Source: Caulobacter vibrioides OR37 (GTDB lineage: Bacteria > Pseudomonadota > Alphaproteobacteria > Caulobacterales > Caulobacteraceae). From it: a stretch of 64,000 bases of DNA. This document shows positions 62,966 through 64,000 of the stretch, in pieces; position 1 is the stretch's first letter; every line of letters begins with the position of its first letter. The stretch is from NCBI RefSeq assembly GCF_000372645.1, contig NZ_APMP01000011.1, forward strand, positions 1-64,000, given 5' to 3'. The translations under genes were made by a program, and so were the position numbers. The notes below the pieces were generated by a model. The model saw nothing but the letters and a program-made list of their open reading frames with translations, searched no databases and was not told the origin of the DNA.

Positions 62966-64000
62966 TCGCGTCGCGCCAACGTCTCCAGGGTCTGATCAAG
63001 GGGCCGTGGCTTGGGATTCTGGCCGCGTTCGGCCTCTTCCTGCTCAGCCGGCCCTATCAGGGCGTGCGCCATGACGCGCGGCTGTACGTCGCCGACGCCA
63101 TGGCCAAGGCGGGCTGGGGCGACATCGGCAAGGACCTGATGTTCGTCAACGACGGCCAGTTCGGGTTCAGCCTCTACACGCCGATGCTGTCCAAGCTGAT
63201 CCAGGGCCTGGGCTTGCAGGCCGGGACCCTCGCCATCGTCGTCGTCACCCTGCTGCTGTGGTTCGCGGCCGCGACCTTCCTGGTCCGGCGACTGCTGGCC
63301 GATCGTCCGCCAGCCGTGCGCTGGGCCGCCCTGGTCTTCCTGGTCGCGCTGCCGCCGCTGTACGGCCCGATGGACGTGATCAGCTTCGGCGAGCCGCTGG
63401 CGACGCCGCGCGGCCTGGCCGAAGCTGCGGGCCTGGCGGGCATGGGCGTCTATCTCTCCGGCCGGCGGTTCTTGGCCCTGGCGGTCTGCGGCCTTGGCAT
63501 GGTGTTCCATCCGATCATGGGGCTGTGCTCGGCCGCCGCCATCGCCATGGCCATGTCTGTCGAGGACCGCCGCTGGCTTTGGGCCGGTCTGGCCGGCCTG
63601 GCGCTGCTGACCGTCGCGGGCCTGCTGCATCTGCCGGTCGCCGAGCGGATCGTCACCGTCATGGATCCGGACTGGCGCGCGGTGGTCGAGGCGCGCAGCC
63701 CCGTCCTCTTCCCGACGTTCTGGAAGCCCGAGGCCTGGAGCCGCATGGCCGCTCAGGCCTGCACGGTCGGGGCGGGCGCCCTGCTGCTGAGCGGCGCGCC
63801 GCGTCGCCTGGCGCTGGGCGCGCTGATCGCCGGCCTCGTGGGCGTCGCCGCCGTGGAGATCCTGGCTGATCGCCTCTCGCTGCTGCTGTTTCTGCAAGTC
63901 CAGACCTGGCGGATGCTACAGCCGATGGCGGTGCTTTCGACGATCTGCCTGGCGCTGCTGGCGATCGAGCTGCCCCGGCGCGGTCCCGCCGGCTGGCTGA
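62962..64000 (+). CDS. Large multi-spanning membrane protein, partial (3' end outside)
   Basis: GTG at 62962 overlapping the GtrA stop; the frame stays open for 346 residues to the window end. About eight hydrophobic helices are visible, with a conserved-looking SRPYQGVRHDARLYVADAM after the first and FGEPLATPRGLAEAAGL later. The layout resembles membrane glycosyltransferases or polysaccharide-export proteins, but I see no catalytic motif that proves it. Confidence 0.8.
   Translation, partial: MIASRQRLQGLIKGPWLGILAAFGLFLLSRPYQGVRHDARLYVADAMAKAGWGDIGKDLMFVNDGQFGFSLYTPMLSKLIQGLGLQAGTLAIVVVTLLLWFAAATFLVRRLLADRPPAVRWAALVFLVALPPLYGPMDVISFGEPLATPRGLAEAAGLAGMGVYLSGRRFLALAVCGLGMVFHPIMGLCSAAAIAMAMSVEDRRWLWAGLAGLALLTVAGLLHLPVAERIVTVMDPDWRAVVEARSPVLFPTFWKPEAWSRMAAQACTVGAGALLLSGAPRRLALGALIAGLVGVAAVEILADRLSLLLFLQVQTWRMLQPMAVLSTICLALLAIELPRRGPAGWL

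Overview
The window looks like a chromosomal segment of a high-GC alphaproteobacterium, most probably Caulobacter or a very close relative. Evidence: small-type PurL with separate PurS and PurQ, the zeta-inhibitor-like DUF1476 protein, the ftsW-murG-murC-murB-ddl-ftsQ-ftsA-ftsZ order, a CtrA-type TTAA-N7-TTAA box and GANTC sites before ftsZ, and a GGAAC-N16-CGTT promoter of the EcfG/SigT type. The genus call is inference from gene content. I see no rRNA, tRNA, prophage, IS element or CRISPR array.

Region by region. (1) 1-5.7 kb: tail of a probable zinc-ribbon protein, htpX, a serine hydrolase, and a minus-strand group of bolA, a degenerate aldo/keto-reductase homologue, monothiol glutaredoxin and a thioesterase. 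(2) 5.7-22.4 kb: purine genes purB, purC, purS, purQ and purL all lie on the minus strand in this order of transcription. They are separated by unrelated genes: a cyclophilin, a tiny Q-rich protein with its own stress-type promoter, a CocE-like hydrolase, two VapC-type toxin-antitoxin pairs, a P450/rubredoxin/TetR group and an M13 peptidase. (3) 22.5-26.3 kb: MFS transporter, GST, YbjQ protein and two tandem DUF4112 membrane proteins. (4) 26.4-38.8 kb: the division and cell-wall cluster ftsW, murG, [cupredoxin, opposite-strand secreted protein], murC, murB, [M28 peptidase], ddl, ftsQ, ftsA, terminator, ftsZ. (5) 39.6-45.3 kb: tyrosine catabolism through homogentisate (Lrp regulator, aminotransferase, hppD, hmgA, fumarylacetoacetase, Rieske protein). 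(6) 45.5-51.8 kb: MFS transporter, a candidate suhB/mmgR-like small RNA, a periplasmic amine oxidase/cytochrome c/RidA operon, a GNAT, and an arsR-aquaglyceroporin-arsC operon. (7) 51.8-64 kb: TonB receptor, WYL regulator, rlmJ, chrA, a membrane-anchored helix-hairpin-helix protein, two small envelope proteins, a VOC-pentapeptide fusion, and a mutase-like flavoprotein followed by GtrA and a large membrane protein cut by the window end.

The items I would look at first are the Q-rich microprotein under a perfect EcfG-type promoter (9.08-9.37 kb), the candidate C-rich small RNA between two convergent genes (46.77-46.84 kb), the VOC-pentapeptide fusion, the tetrad-less aldo/keto-reductase homologue beside Grx4/BolA, and the insertions that break the division cluster. 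No database search was possible; family calls come from motifs read in the translations.
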